A stretch of 64,000 bases of DNA from an uncultured Oxalobacteraceae bacterium (lineage in GTDB: Bacteria > Pseudomonadota > Gammaproteobacteria > Burkholderiales > Burkholderiaceae_D). A program made the position numbers and the translations under genes. The stretch lies in NCBI GenBank assembly GCA_903862415.1, contig CAIOYD010000010.1, forward strand, positions 37,209-101,208, read 5' to 3'. Under the pieces are notes generated by a model. It saw only the letters and a program-made list of their open reading frames with translations. It had not been told where the DNA came from and made no database searches. This document shows positions 38,054 through 47,548 of the stretch, piece after piece (position 1 is the stretch's first letter; each line of letters opens with the position of its first letter).

Positions 38054-40327
38054 ATGAAATTCCGTTTCCCTATCGTTATCATCGATGAAGACTTCCGTTC
38101 AGAAAATTCCTCTGGATTAGGCATACGTGCACTGGCTCATGCCATGGAAGCGGAAGGAATGGAAATTTTAGGCGTCACCAGCTATGGCGACCTGTCGCAA
38201 TTCGCACAGCAACAGTCGCGCGCCTCCGCCTTTATTTTGTCGATCGACGATGAAGAATTCGGTGGCGGCAGCAGCGAAGAAATTGATTTTGCGCTGACTT
38301 CGCTGCGCGCCTTTGTCGAAGAAATTCGCTACAAAAATGCCGATATCCCAATTTATCTGTACGGTGAAACCCGCACTTCACGTCACATTCCGAATGATAT
38401 TCTGCGCGAATTGCATGGCTTCATCCACATGTTTGAAGATACCCCGGAATTTGTCGCGCGCCATATCATCCGCGAAGCCAAAGCCTATCTGGATGGACTG
38501 GCACCGCCGTTTTTTCGCGCACTGGTTCATTACGCCAACGATGGCTCTTATTCCTGGCATTGCCCGGGACATTCCGGCGGCGTGGCCTTTTTAAAGTCAC
38601 CGATAGGCCAGATGTTCCATCAGTTTTTTGGTGAAAACATGTTGCGGGCCGATGTCTGCAATGCGGTGGAAGAACTCGGACAACTGCTCGACCATACCGG
38701 CCCGGTAGCCGCCTCAGAACGCAATGCTGCACGTATTTTCAATGCCGACCACTGCTACTTCGTCACCAATGGCACTTCGACCTCGAACAAAATGGTCTGG
38801 CACTCGACCGTGGCACCCGGCGACATCGTCGTGGTTGATCGCAACTGCCATAAATCGATTCTGCATTCCATCATCATGACGGGTGCGATTCCGGTTTTCC
38901 TGATGCCAACGCGTAATCACCTCGGCATTATCGGTCCGATCCCGCTGTCCGAATTTACCATGGAAAATATCCAGAAAAAAATTCAGGCCAACCCGTTTGC
39001 CCGCGCCGCCAAAAATCAACAGCCACGTATTCTGACCATCACCCAGTCCACTTACGATGGCGTGATCTACAACGTCGAAACGCTCAAAGAAATGCTCGAT
39101 GGTAAAATTGACACGCTGCATTTTGATGAAGCCTGGCTGCCGCATGCCACTTTCCATCCCTTTTATGAAGACATGCATGCCATCGGCCCGAACCGCCCGC
39201 GCGCCAAAGAATCAATGATCTTCTCGACCCAGTCGACCCACAAACTGCTGGCCGGCCTGTCACAGGCTTCGCAGATTCTGGTGCGCGAATCCGAGAACAA
39301 CAAACTCGACCGCGACCGCTTCAATGAAGCCTATCTGATGCACACCTCAACCTCGCCGCAATATTCGATTATTGCCTCCTGCGATGTCGCTGCCGCCATG
39401 ATGGAAGCTCCCGGGGGCACGGCGCTGGTGGAAGAATCGATTTTTGAAGCACTCGACTTCCGTCGCGCCATGCGCAAGATTGATCAGGAATGGGGACAGG
39501 ACTGGTGGTTCCAGGTCTGGGGACCGGATGATTTATGTGAAGATGGCATTGGCTCGCGAGAAGACTGGATCATCCGTGCCGAAGATAACTGGCATGGTTT
39601 TGGCAATCTTGCGCCCAACTTCAACATGCTCGATCCGATCAAGGCCACCATTATCACTCCCGGCCTGTCACTCGAAGGTCAGTTTGGCGAGACCGGCATT
39701 CCGGCGTCCATCGTCACCAAATACCTGGCTGAGCACGGTGTGATCATTGAAAAATGCGGCCTGTATTCGTTCTTCATCATGTTTACCATCGGTATTACCA
39801 AAGGCCGCTGGAATACCCTGCTGACCGCCCTGCAGCAATTCAAAGACGATTACGATAAAAACCAGCCGATGTGGCGTGTACTGCCGGAGTTTGTCGGCCA
39901 CAACCCGCGTTATGAAAGTGTCGGCCTGCGCGACCTGTGCCAGCAAATCCATCTGGCCTATCAGTCACATGATGTGGCACGCTTAACGACGGAAATGTAT
40001 TTATCCGACATGCAGCCAGCCATGAAGCCTTCCGATGCGTTTGCCAAGATGGCACACCGCGAGATTGAGCGCGTATCAATTGATGAACTTGAAGGCCGCA
40101 TCACCGCCATCCTGCTCACACCTTACCCACCGGGCATCCCGCTGCTCATTCCGGGCGAATGTTTCAACAAAACTATCGTCGATTATCTGAAATTTGCACG
40201 CGATTTCAATCACCGCTTCCCCGGCTTTGATACCGATGTGCATGGACTGGTAACGCGGGTGGAAAATGGCGTGAAAAACTATTACGTTGACTGCGTGCGC
40301 ACAGATTGCAGCGGCGTAGCGTCGTAG
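38054..40327 (+). CDS. Arginine/lysine/ornithine decarboxylase (fold type I PLP enzyme)
   Basis: PLP-dependent basic amino acid decarboxylase of the large bacterial class (AdiA/CadA/SpeF-like), 757 residues. The start is the ATG giving MKFRFPIVIIDEDF with GGAG seven bases upstream; the track's longer form has no support. Seen: an N-terminal receiver-like wing domain (to about 130), PLP lysine Lys397 in STQSTHKLLAGLSQAS, HFDEAWLPHATFHP, and GPVAASERNAARIF. Sequence alone does not settle arginine versus lysine; next to cyanophycin genes arginine is attractive. The product serves acid resistance or polyamine synthesis. Its stop codon TAG lies in a palindromic repeat copy. Confidence 0.88.
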   Translation: MKFRFPIVIIDEDFRSENSSGLGIRALAHAMEAEGMEILGVTSYGDLSQFAQQQSRASAFILSIDDEEFGGGSSEEIDFALTSLRAFVEEIRYKNADIPIYLYGETRTSRHIPNDILRELHGFIHMFEDTPEFVARHIIREAKAYLDGLAPPFFRALVHYANDGSYSWHCPGHSGGVAFLKSPIGQMFHQFFGENMLRADVCNAVEELGQLLDHTGPVAASERNAARIFNADHCYFVTNGTSTSNKMVWHSTVAPGDIVVVDRNCHKSILHSIIMTGAIPVFLMPTRNHLGIIGPIPLSEFTMENIQKKIQANPFARAAKNQQPRILTITQSTYDGVIYNVETLKEMLDGKIDTLHFDEAWLPHATFHPFYEDMHAIGPNRPRAKESMIFSTQSTHKLLAGLSQASQILVRESENNKLDRDRFNEAYLMHTSTSPQYSIIASCDVAAAMMEAPGGTALVEESIFEALDFRRAMRKIDQEWGQDWWFQVWGPDDLCEDGIGSREDWIIRAEDNWHGFGNLAPNFNMLDPIKATIITPGLSLEGQFGETGIPASIVTKYLAEHGVIIEKCGLYSFFIMFTIGITKGRWNTLLTALQQFKDDYDKNQPMWRVLPEFVGHNPRYESVGLRDLCQQIHLAYQSHDVARLTTEMYLSDMQPAMKPSDAFAKMAHREIERVSIDELEGRITAILLTPYPPGIPLLIPGECFNKTIVDYLKFARDFNHRFPGFDTDVHGLVTRVENGVKNYYVDCVRTDCSGVAS

Positions 40328-40353
40328 GGTGTATTAACGTAGCGTAATACACC
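40324..40353. repeat. Second locus of the GGTGTATTA...TAATACACC palindromic repeat
   Basis: GTAGGGTGTATTA-ACGTAGCG-TAATACACC has 9-bp arms (40328-40336 and 40345-40353), the same unit as at 8842-8919. It overlaps the TAG stop of the decarboxylase gene (40325-40327) and separates it from the convergent HD-GYP gene. Confidence 0.8.
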
Positions 40354-40405
40354 AAATGTCGATGTGTGTGGCACCCAACCCTTAACGAGTCCGCCAACAA
40401 CTGAG

Positions 40406-41683
40406 CTAAGCGGCCGCCACCGGACGGAAGAAATAAGCCGCACGTTTTCCCGGCGATAAAAACTCTACAATCTCCGGCGCCAGTTGGTGCGGGTTAAGCG
40501 TTTTCGTCACCGTCACCGAACTATCCTGCTCAAGATCGATCAGTATCGCTTCATTTTTCGGTGTCGCCGGATCGTACACCAGCACGGTTGGCTTTAATGG
40601 CCGTTTGGGATTGACTGCAATCACCATACCGATGATGCCGTTCGAGAGCAGCACTATCGTCCCAGGTGGATATACACCCAGAGAATGCACCAGCGCAGTG
40701 AGCGCCTTGCCATCAAACTTGCTGCGCTGCTGGGCATAAATCAGTGACAGGGCTTCATGCGGGGTATGGGCGCCCACCCCATTGAGCGGATTACAGATTT
40801 CATCAAACGCATCCGCTACAGCGACGACACTGGCCAGTGGCGAAATCTGATTGCCAGATAATTTGGCCGGATAACCAGAACCATCGCTGCGTTCATGATG
40901 CTGCCAGACGACCAGCATGGCTTCGTAAGGCAACTCCAGGCGTTGGCAGATATCAATTCCGTTTTTGCAGTGCTGATGCATGATGATCGCTTCAGCCGCT
41001 GTCAGCGGTTCAACTTTTTCCTTGATGCGGCGTGGAATATCGGTACAGCCGACATCATGGAACACAGCACCCAGACCAATGAGCTTGATTTCTTCGGCAA
41101 AAAATCCCATTTCCTTAGCCAGAATCATCGATAGAATCGCCACATTCAGTGCGTGGGTATAGGCATCACTGCCATTTTTACTGTCGATCATCAGATGTAT
41201 GGCAATCTCGGCTTCCATCATGGCAGAATCGGCGATATCGCCCACCATCTTGCCTGCCTGCTCAGATACTCCGGCAGGGTCAGCAAACATGTTTTGCCAC
41301 ATCAGCTTCAAGGCCCGTAAGGCCATGGCAAACTCGCGCTCACAAGCAAGAATTTTTTCTCCCTGCAACGCCATGCGATCCATCATCTGCAACTTGGCAT
41401 CATTGACTGGCGGACCATCAGTAGCAACGGTAGCGTTAATTTCCAGCGGGGCAGGTGTTGCAAGTGTCACTTCCTCTATGGGGGTGCAATCGCTTTTGTT
41501 TGGGGTATAGCGAATACGCTGCAGACCCAATCCCTGAATTGTGGCAATTTGATCTACTTTTTCGATTTTGAAACTGGAAAACGAAAATGGATGTTTGGTC
41601 CAGTTAAGGTCGAGATGGACATAAATTCCAACCCGCAGCTGATCCGGCTTGATGTAAGCGTCGCGAATTGAGTTGTTTTGCAA
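40406..41683 (-). CDS. HD-GYP domain cyclic-di-GMP phosphodiesterase
   Basis: 425-residue cytosolic protein. The N-terminal DUF3391 region (IKPDQLRVGIYVHLDLNWTKHPF) is followed by an HD-GYP domain with His177 (THALNVAILS), the HD pair at 209-210 (FHDVGC) and HHERSDGSGYP (262-272), then a C-terminal beta-rich tail. All metal and GYP residues are present, so hydrolysis of cyclic-di-GMP is expected. The start codon is TTG: GGGGGA lies four bases before it and the conserved domain begins only ten residues in, leaving no other start. It is convergent with the decarboxylase. Confidence 0.92.
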   Translation of the reverse strand: MQNNSIRDAYIKPDQLRVGIYVHLDLNWTKHPFSFSSFKIEKVDQIATIQGLGLQRIRYTPNKSDCTPIEEVTLATPAPLEINATVATDGPPVNDAKLQMMDRMALQGEKILACEREFAMALRALKLMWQNMFADPAGVSEQAGKMVGDIADSAMMEAEIAIHLMIDSKNGSDAYTHALNVAILSMILAKEMGFFAEEIKLIGLGAVFHDVGCTDIPRRIKEKVEPLTAAEAIIMHQHCKNGIDICQRLELPYEAMLVVWQHHERSDGSGYPAKLSGNQISPLASVVAVADAFDEICNPLNGVGAHTPHEALSLIYAQQRSKFDGKALTALVHSLGVYPPGTIVLLSNGIIGMVIAVNPKRPLKPTVLVYDPATPKNEAILIDLEQDSSVTVTKTLNPHQLAPEIVEFLSPGKRAAYFFRPVAAA

Positions 41684-41994
41684 TTGATCCCCCGTATTCA
41701 GTTATTGGTATCCAGCAGGCTGCACCCGCCAGACACATCCCCTGTCTACCATCGTAGTGCACGTTTGCTGTTTTCAACAGGCAAACACGGCGATTCATAG
41801 CAAAAAAGTCATCCACCTTGAGGGCGACTTTGCTTCCGTTCTCTACATCATGGTTTATTTACGGCAGATTTCTATACCCTAAATAGGGCATTTTGCTGCA
41901 AACAGTAAAAAAAACAGGATGACACCAACCAAACCGTCGAATTCAGCCAACATCACCCTGCAAATCCTTCACAACAAATACATTAAAAGATTAA
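41684..41994. other. Intergenic region before the HD-GYP gene
   Basis: 311 bp, AT-rich, without a convincing ORF. It contains two small inverted repeats: GTTTGCTGTT-TTC-AACAGGCAAAC (41763-41786, one bulge) and CCCTA-AA-TAGGG (41877-41888). It should include the HD-GYP promoter; no strong promoter hexamers were identified. Confidence 0.5.
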
Positions 41995-42420
41995 CTAATA
42001 GCTATAAACAATCTTCACACTGCTATCCACCGCCGATTTTTCTATATACCCGATCGCATTCGGGTTTTTGGCTAAAAAATCTTTCACTTCTTTCGACGAC
42101 GCCATTTCTTTTAATGGCTTACCTTTACCGGTAAACACCATTTTGGACCAATAAGCGTGCAATTGCGTGGGCGTTTTTCCCAGTACCTTGGCATCAAACT
42201 CGGTACGCTGCGGTGAGCTTTCTGTCAGATCTATGGCCGTCGCTGGCGACCCACCAGGGAAAAATTCAGACTGTCCCATAAAGAGCTGAGAAACCTCATC
42301 AGAGGACATTTTCGTCACCGGATTTTTTACATTCACCACCACCACCATGGAATCCTCAGCCCAACTCGCCGTTGCAAACAACTGGGTTGAGAGCATCATC
42401 GCCAAAATCATTTTTTTCAT
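41995..42420 (-). CDS. Small PstS-like periplasmic substrate-binding protein
   Basis: 141 residues with a clear signal peptide (MKKMILAMMLSTQLFATASWA). The rest resembles one lobe of phosphate-type binding proteins: VVVNVKNPVTKMSSDEVSQLFMGQ, HAYWSKMVFTGKGKPL and IGYIEKSAVDSSVKIVY. Full PstS proteins are about 320-350 residues, so this is a short variant annotated in many genomes as a phosphate ABC transporter substrate-binding protein. It is downstream of the porin-like gene on the same strand with no transporter genes nearby, so the pair may form a sensing or uptake unit rather than a Pst system. Confidence 0.75.
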   Translation of the reverse strand: MKKMILAMMLSTQLFATASWAEDSMVVVVNVKNPVTKMSSDEVSQLFMGQSEFFPGGSPATAIDLTESSPQRTEFDAKVLGKTPTQLHAYWSKMVFTGKGKPLKEMASSKEVKDFLAKNPNAIGYIEKSAVDSSVKIVYSY

Positions 42421-42486
42421 TTTTAAACTCCGTCGTTATTTTGATAACTATTTAAGTGCGCATATCCGTTTGCAAAAGTATCACTT

Positions 42487-43662
42487 TTAAAAAACGACGT
42501 CATAGCTGGCACGTAAAATTTTGGCATTTCCGGAAAAGAACGAACCATTGGATAAATCCTGAAATTTATCATATTGAATTTTGAAATCGCTTTTTGTATT
42601 AATGTCATAACGTAAGGTCACACCCCACCCACCGTTAGGAAAATCAATTTGTGGAAAGGCACTGGCGGACTGATAAGTATAATGATCAACAAACTTGGCA
42701 TAATTAACCAGCGGAGTCCAGGCACCATAACGCATCCCTACCCCAACCGAATACGACGGGCTTTTTTCTGTGTATCCATACAAATAATTATTGCGGGTAA
42801 ACTGACCGGCTTCGGATACCACAAACCAATCCTCAAAATCCAGATTGGCGGCTAAACCGACGATAGTAATGCGTTGTGTGGCCAGATTGTCACCGGCATA
42901 ATTTGACCAGGTTGACAGTGTCGTCATGTAATTCGTGTGGATGGTCCAGAAGTCATGCGACATTTCCGCGGCGACTCCGATAATATCCTTCCAGTGGGCA
43001 TTGCCATGCTGTGGGGGATAAGTAATAAACGAAACCTCACCGGCATTTTTAACCCGTTCATCACCGGCATACACTTCGGCATTGGTACTCACACCACCAA
43101 AGACACCTTTGTAATGCAGACTGGCGCCATTATAGTTAGTGACTTCCCAGCCATACACTTCAGCCGGAGTGGAAATCCACGGATACGACACCCCGATATC
43201 CTGAAATTCAGAATAGTAATACAGCGGCAGCCGTTCACGACCGACATGCAAATCCCAGTGGCCATCGATTTTATAATCCATGAACGCATACTGAAATTCC
43301 GGCTTCGGTCCGGTGGCATGGGAAGCCACCTGAACGGTAAACGAAATCGCCTTGTTTAAGGTGTAATCAAGCTGAATGCCGGCATGAGATTCCGGTTCAA
43401 ACGACGCGGTTTTCCGGTACACACCCCCGTTAGCCCAATCGGCAATATAGCAGGGGCAGGGATAATTATCCGGCCCCAGCGTGCCCTCATAAGAGCCGCC
43501 CATGACACGACCACCAATGACAGACAGAAAGCCCTGAATTTTGTAACTGGATTCATTCTCGTCAGACCAGGCAGAACTGGAAACAAACCCCAGCATTAAT
43601 AAGATAAGCAAATATAGCGAACCGGAAAAACCAGTCCGTGTTTGATCAAAAAAAGTGCGCAT
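42487..43662 (-). CDS. Outer-membrane porin-like beta-barrel protein
   Basis: 391 residues from the ATG giving MRTFFDQTRTGF; the track's start 22 codons earlier has no support. A signal peptide with a long hydrophobic core (SLYLLILLMLGFVSSSAWS) is followed by a mature barrel with alternating strands, high aromatic content and terminal Phe (RASYDVVF). Near the N-terminus a Cys-rich loop (NYPCPCYIADW) is unusual. It pairs with the PstS-like protein 66 bp downstream. Similar porin plus short PstS-like pairs occur in other proteobacteria; the permeating substrate is unknown. Confidence 0.75.
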   Translation of the reverse strand: MRTFFDQTRTGFSGSLYLLILLMLGFVSSSAWSDENESSYKIQGFLSVIGGRVMGGSYEGTLGPDNYPCPCYIADWANGGVYRKTASFEPESHAGIQLDYTLNKAISFTVQVASHATGPKPEFQYAFMDYKIDGHWDLHVGRERLPLYYYSEFQDIGVSYPWISTPAEVYGWEVTNYNGASLHYKGVFGGVSTNAEVYAGDERVKNAGEVSFITYPPQHGNAHWKDIIGVAAEMSHDFWTIHTNYMTTLSTWSNYAGDNLATQRITIVGLAANLDFEDWFVVSEAGQFTRNNYLYGYTEKSPSYSVGVGMRYGAWTPLVNYAKFVDHYTYQSASAFPQIDFPNGGWGVTLRYDINTKSDFKIQYDKFQDLSNGSFFSGNAKILRASYDVVF

Positions 43663-43875
43663 AGTAGTCTCGCTTATAAACAATGTATGGGAGGATGCCC
43701 GGTAACAAATACAGCTTAGCTTTTTCATTCAATACCATGGCAAATCATTGTTCAAATTTTTTTATACGGTTTTGTCCTACAAGATACTTTTTTTAGCAAA
43801 AGAAAAAGGGAATTATCGTTAGCCGATTATTTTTACCATCATTGCGACAGCTGGCCAGAAGCAGGAAAGATCGGA

Positions 43876-43899
43876 TTCAGGCTGGGATGCCAGCCTGAA
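43876..43899 (-). terminator. Hairpin downstream of the small unknown gene
   Basis: Perfect 10-bp stem TTCAGGCTGG / CCAGCCTGAA with a 4-nt loop, 12 bp beyond the minus-strand stop at 43912. No strong U-tract follows, so it is a weak terminator or 3'-end protector. Confidence 0.5.
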
Positions 43900-43911
43900 A
43901 TACCACAGTTG

Positions 43912-44286
43912 TTATTTTTTTGCCGCAGCCAGACGCTGGGCATCGATATCGGCCAGACATTCCAGACCTCGTGCGGTGATATGCAAACCATCTGTTTCCT
44001 GAGTCAGGTAGCTTTTTTTACTTAAAAAAGCCAGCACTTCACCAGTCAATGGCATCAAAGGCTGGTTCGATATGGCGCGCAAACCATCAATACATTGCTT
44101 GGAAAACAACGCTGCACGGCCTTCATCGGTTAATTCCAGCTGACCATCTTTGCGATAACTGGCTAATTTAATCCCGCACAGGCGTTTGGCATTGCGATTC
44201 ACACAGGCACTGGGCTTGACCATTTTGCTCAAACGGCTGATTTGTTCCAGCGCGTCAAATTCATCAATACTTAAATCTTTATTCAT
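43912..44286 (-). CDS. Hypothetical protein, possibly winged-helix-like
   Basis: 124-residue soluble protein that I do not recognise. It has no signal peptide. The sequence alternates helices and short strands with repeated similar segments (KDGQLELTDEGRAALF and TQETDGLHITARGLECLA), each reading like a winged-helix end (target strand then LT/ITxxGR/L). That suggests two degenerate winged-helix units. Three cysteines (CVNRNAKRLC and KQC) lie between. It is flanked on both sides by secreted-protein genes on the same strand and ends before a hairpin. Function unknown. Confidence 0.6.
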   Translation of the reverse strand: MNKDLSIDEFDALEQISRLSKMVKPSACVNRNAKRLCGIKLASYRKDGQLELTDEGRAALFSKQCIDGLRAISNQPLMPLTGEVLAFLSKKSYLTQETDGLHITARGLECLADIDAQRLAAAKK

Positions 44287-44362
44287 TCACATTCCTCTGA
44301 AGGTACCAGACATTCCGTCCGGAAAACGGCAACCTGCCGCACTTAGGCAGCAGACCAGTTTA

Positions 44363-45697
44363 TTAATTGGTGGCGGTCAGCAGAGCTGCCGGAGCATACC
44401 CGACCTGCGTTACGACGGCAGGCATCACCAGCACTCCAGTGCCAGGGGTAATCAGGTACGCAGAAATACTGTTATCGGTTTTATTGGCCACCAACAGCAC
44501 CGTTCCGGAAGGATCAACGCTGACCGCCGCAGGTGCATTGCCTGTTGCCACGACACCAACACTGCTAAGCACAGCACCATTAACAGTAAATGCAGCCACC
44601 GTATTGCTGCCAGAATTGATCGCATAGATCAAATTACTTGCTGGGGAAATCGCCAGTGCAACCGGAGTAATTCCGGCAGTCGATATATCTGTTCCGCTAT
44701 GCGTTAGCGTTCCATTGGCCGGATTAACCGCATAAGCGGAAATTGTGGCAGTCGTGGTATTGAGCACATAAACAAACTGACCATTCGGTGCCGCCACCAT
44801 TGCCCCAGGTGTGCCTGGGGTGCTCGCCGGTGCGCCTGTGCTATTAAGCGCGCCGCTGCTGGCAATGACCGCATAAGAAGAAATCGTATTATCACCACCA
44901 TTGGCAACATACACGTATTCAACCCCGGAATTGGTGAGGGTTGCCATGGCCGCAGGACTATTGCCAGTCTGATAGCTGCCAACCGCGTTGAGGGAGCCCA
45001 ATACTCCGGAGGTATTAATAGAGTAAGCCGCCAGCGAATTATTACCTGCATTGACTACATACACATATTTACTCAAACCATCCACAACAACGGCGACAGG
45101 AGCATTAATATTCGTTGTCACCGCCGGACCGGCAACCGCCAGCAAACCGGTCGTGACGTTACCCAGATAGGCAGAAACACTGTTACTGCCCGCATTGATA
45201 GCATAGGCATAGCGACCCGTAGGTGCGAGCGCCAACGCCACTGGTGTACTGCCAGTGACAGTCAGACTGGCTTCATAGCTCAAGGCACCTGTGGCTTGAT
45301 TGATGGCCAGAGTGGAAATCGTATTCCCTCCCGAATTGGCCACATAGGCAAACTCTGGCGCAGCACAGACCAGAGTAATATTATTCACATTGGCACCTGC
45401 CACCAACCCGGTGCCGTTGCTCAGGGTACAATTTTGCACCGGCATGGATGGTGGAGTCAGTATTGTAACGGCATAACTGGCGTTATTTCCCAGCTGGGAA
45501 GTAAATGTGGCGACACCATTTTTACTCAGGCTCAAGCTGTCAATATTATTGTTTTGCAAAACCAGACCGCTGCCCACCATACCGCTCACCGTGACACTGA
45601 TGCTGTAATACGGTGTGGATTTACCTTTGCACCCGCTGATCAGCAGTACACCGCAGCATGCCACTAACACCAGAGCATTTTTCATACTTAAATTCAT
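44363..45697 (-). CDS. Lipoprotein with seven-bladed beta-propeller (lactonase-like)
   Basis: 444 residues from the ATG preceded by AAAGG; the track start 24 codons upstream is less likely. A lipoprotein signal ends at LLISGC (lipid-modified Cys23). After a roughly 100-residue beta domain, seven repeats follow, each with a xAYVxNxGxNTISAYxI strand pattern (for example YVANSGGNTIST, YVVNAGNNSLAAY, YVANGGDNTISSY). This is the YncE/lactonase-type propeller seen in surface proteins. The N-terminal part has a Cys pair (VQNCTLS and LVCAAPE). Enzyme activity is not evident; a structural or ligand-binding surface role is more likely. Confidence 0.8.
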   Translation of the reverse strand: MNLSMKNALVLVACCGVLLISGCKGKSTPYYSISVTVSGMVGSGLVLQNNNIDSLSLSKNGVATFTSQLGNNASYAVTILTPPSMPVQNCTLSNGTGLVAGANVNNITLVCAAPEFAYVANSGGNTISTLAINQATGALSYEASLTVTGSTPVALALAPTGRYAYAINAGSNSVSAYLGNVTTGLLAVAGPAVTTNINAPVAVVVDGLSKYVYVVNAGNNSLAAYSINTSGVLGSLNAVGSYQTGNSPAAMATLTNSGVEYVYVANGGDNTISSYAVIASSGALNSTGAPASTPGTPGAMVAAPNGQFVYVLNTTTATISAYAVNPANGTLTHSGTDISTAGITPVALAISPASNLIYAINSGSNTVAAFTVNGAVLSSVGVVATGNAPAAVSVDPSGTVLLVANKTDNSISAYLITPGTGVLVMPAVVTQVGYAPAALLTATN

Positions 45698-45973
45698 TGC
45701 CAACCTTTGTTTTGTGTGAGTTTCGTTCTGGACGAGGATTTTAGCTGATATTTGCCACTGGAAATACAAATGACCAGAGTTTTTGTCAACAAACCAACCT
45801 TAACGAGCAATAATAACGAATTAACTCCTTCAGAGCACCGCAAAACCCCAAAAACGACAATCTGAAACAAAATAACCCTGAAAAAGTTTTTTTATAAGCA
45901 ATATTCTTAAAATTTAGCCTTACACTACAGTTTTGGCCACCTTCTCCCGCACCTCTTTTTTACTGACGACACG

Positions 45974-47548
45974 ATGAGACATGAACTACGCATAGGCTTA
46001 CGCGGAAAAATTATTGGCTTGTTTTTTGTTTGCTTCAGTTTAATGACCATGATCGCGGTAACTCTGCTGCAAAGCAATTTGCATCAAAGCTTTAAAGCGA
46101 TCGAAAGCGAAGAAGCCTTAAAGCAAATCAATCAGGTGGCCAACAACTTCACCAATGAATTTGAACGTCTGAATCAAATCAACAGCGACTGGAGCAACTG
46201 GAATGACATGTACAATTTTGTACAGCATCCCACGAGCGCGTTTGCTCAATACCAGCTCAACGCACAGGCCATGCGTACCGTGGGCTTAAAATTCATTACC
46301 GTCGTCAACGCCCGCAATCAAACAATTTTTTTTGATGCCGCCAATTTAAACTCAGGCAAATCCGAGAATGCCCACGCCTTTGAACAAGTAATCGAGCATG
46401 TCAAACAGCGTATACTCCAGCCTATTGCCAATTCCAACACCAATTGCGGCCTCGACAATTCCGACGCCGGCGCGGTCATCGTCTGCTGGCAGGCGATTCA
46501 CAACACCGATCATTCCGGTGAATTTATTGGCACCCTGATTGTCGGTGAAATGCTCGAAGGTGCCGCACTGCAGCGCATTCATGCGCAAAGCAGCATCAAC
46601 TTTAATCTGCTGCCTGTCGGCCATATCAGTACCTACACGCCCAATATCGCCAACTCACCTCTCGACAGCAAAACCATCCAGTTTGAAAGCGAACAGAGCA
46701 ACATCCTCAACGCGCAACTTTCCAGCATAGCAGGACGTCCAATCTTTAATTTACAGGTACATTTTTCGCAAAGCGTCAGTCAGCGTGGCGAAGCCATTAC
46801 CTGGAAAGTCATCTGGGTATTGATGCTGGTAGCCGCACTGACCGGCATTACTCTGCTGATCAGTCTGCATTATCTGCTGATCCGACGGTTGCGCAAACTC
46901 GACATGGATTTAAACAATATCTGGCGCAATGGCCGCTGGGCAGAACGCTTACCCATCAGCCAAAAACGCGATGAACTGTATTATCTGGCCCGCACCATCA
47001 ACCGCATGTTAGCTCTGATCCGCAAACAAATCATCGTGCTGGAATCACTTGCCCATACCGATTCACTGACCAACATCGCTAACCGTCGCGCCTTTGACCA
47101 ACGTCTGGCGCTGGAAATTGCGCAGCACCAGCGCACCCAAAATCCGTTGGCATTAGTACTTATCGACGTGGATTATTTTAAACGCTACAACGATTATTAT
47201 GGCCATCCGGCCGGTGACAAGGTATTGATCGCGATTGCCCGACTACTCAGCGAAGTAGCCAGCCGCCCAACCGATCTGGCCGCCAGAATTGGTGGTGAAG
47301 AATTTGCCATTATCCTGCCCAACACCACGCTCGATGGCAGTCGACACGTGGCAGAAAATATCCGTCAAAAATTAGCTGCGCTCCATCTCGAGCATGCCGA
47401 TTCACCGTTGACCGAATTCATTACCTTAAGTATTGGCATCACCGAAGCCGTCAATACCGATGATCCTTCAGCACTGATACAGCGTGCCGACAAAGCCACC
47501 TATGAAGCCAAACAGGTCGGCAGAAATACCGTGTGCTCGCTGCCGTAA
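45974..47548 (+). CDS. Diguanylate cyclase with periplasmic CHASE4-like sensor
   Basis: 524 residues. Two membrane helices (about 12-32 and 275-300) bracket a periplasmic CHASE4-like sensor (NQINSDWSNWNDMYNFV is the typical WxNWND signature). A HAMP-like linker follows (LRKLDMDLNNIWRNGRWAERLPI), then a GGDEF domain from about 355 with the active site GGEEF (440-444) and the allosteric I-site RPTD (431-434) exactly five residues upstream. It should make cyclic-di-GMP under product inhibition. It abuts the convergent HExxH membrane protein gene with no gap. Confidence 0.92.
   Translation: MRHELRIGLRGKIIGLFFVCFSLMTMIAVTLLQSNLHQSFKAIESEEALKQINQVANNFTNEFERLNQINSDWSNWNDMYNFVQHPTSAFAQYQLNAQAMRTVGLKFITVVNARNQTIFFDAANLNSGKSENAHAFEQVIEHVKQRILQPIANSNTNCGLDNSDAGAVIVCWQAIHNTDHSGEFIGTLIVGEMLEGAALQRIHAQSSINFNLLPVGHISTYTPNIANSPLDSKTIQFESEQSNILNAQLSSIAGRPIFNLQVHFSQSVSQRGEAITWKVIWVLMLVAALTGITLLISLHYLLIRRLRKLDMDLNNIWRNGRWAERLPISQKRDELYYLARTINRMLALIRKQIIVLESLAHTDSLTNIANRRAFDQRLALEIAQHQRTQNPLALVLIDVDYFKRYNDYYGHPAGDKVLIAIARLLSEVASRPTDLAARIGGEEFAIILPNTTLDGSRHVAENIRQKLAALHLEHADSPLTEFITLSIGITEAVNTDDPSALIQRADKATYEAKQVGRNTVCSLP

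Noticed and set aside
41919-42134. 71-codon plus-strand ORF upstream of the PstS-like stop
   Set aside because: It overlaps the 3' end of the PstS-like gene on the other strand and has no ribosome site or family features.
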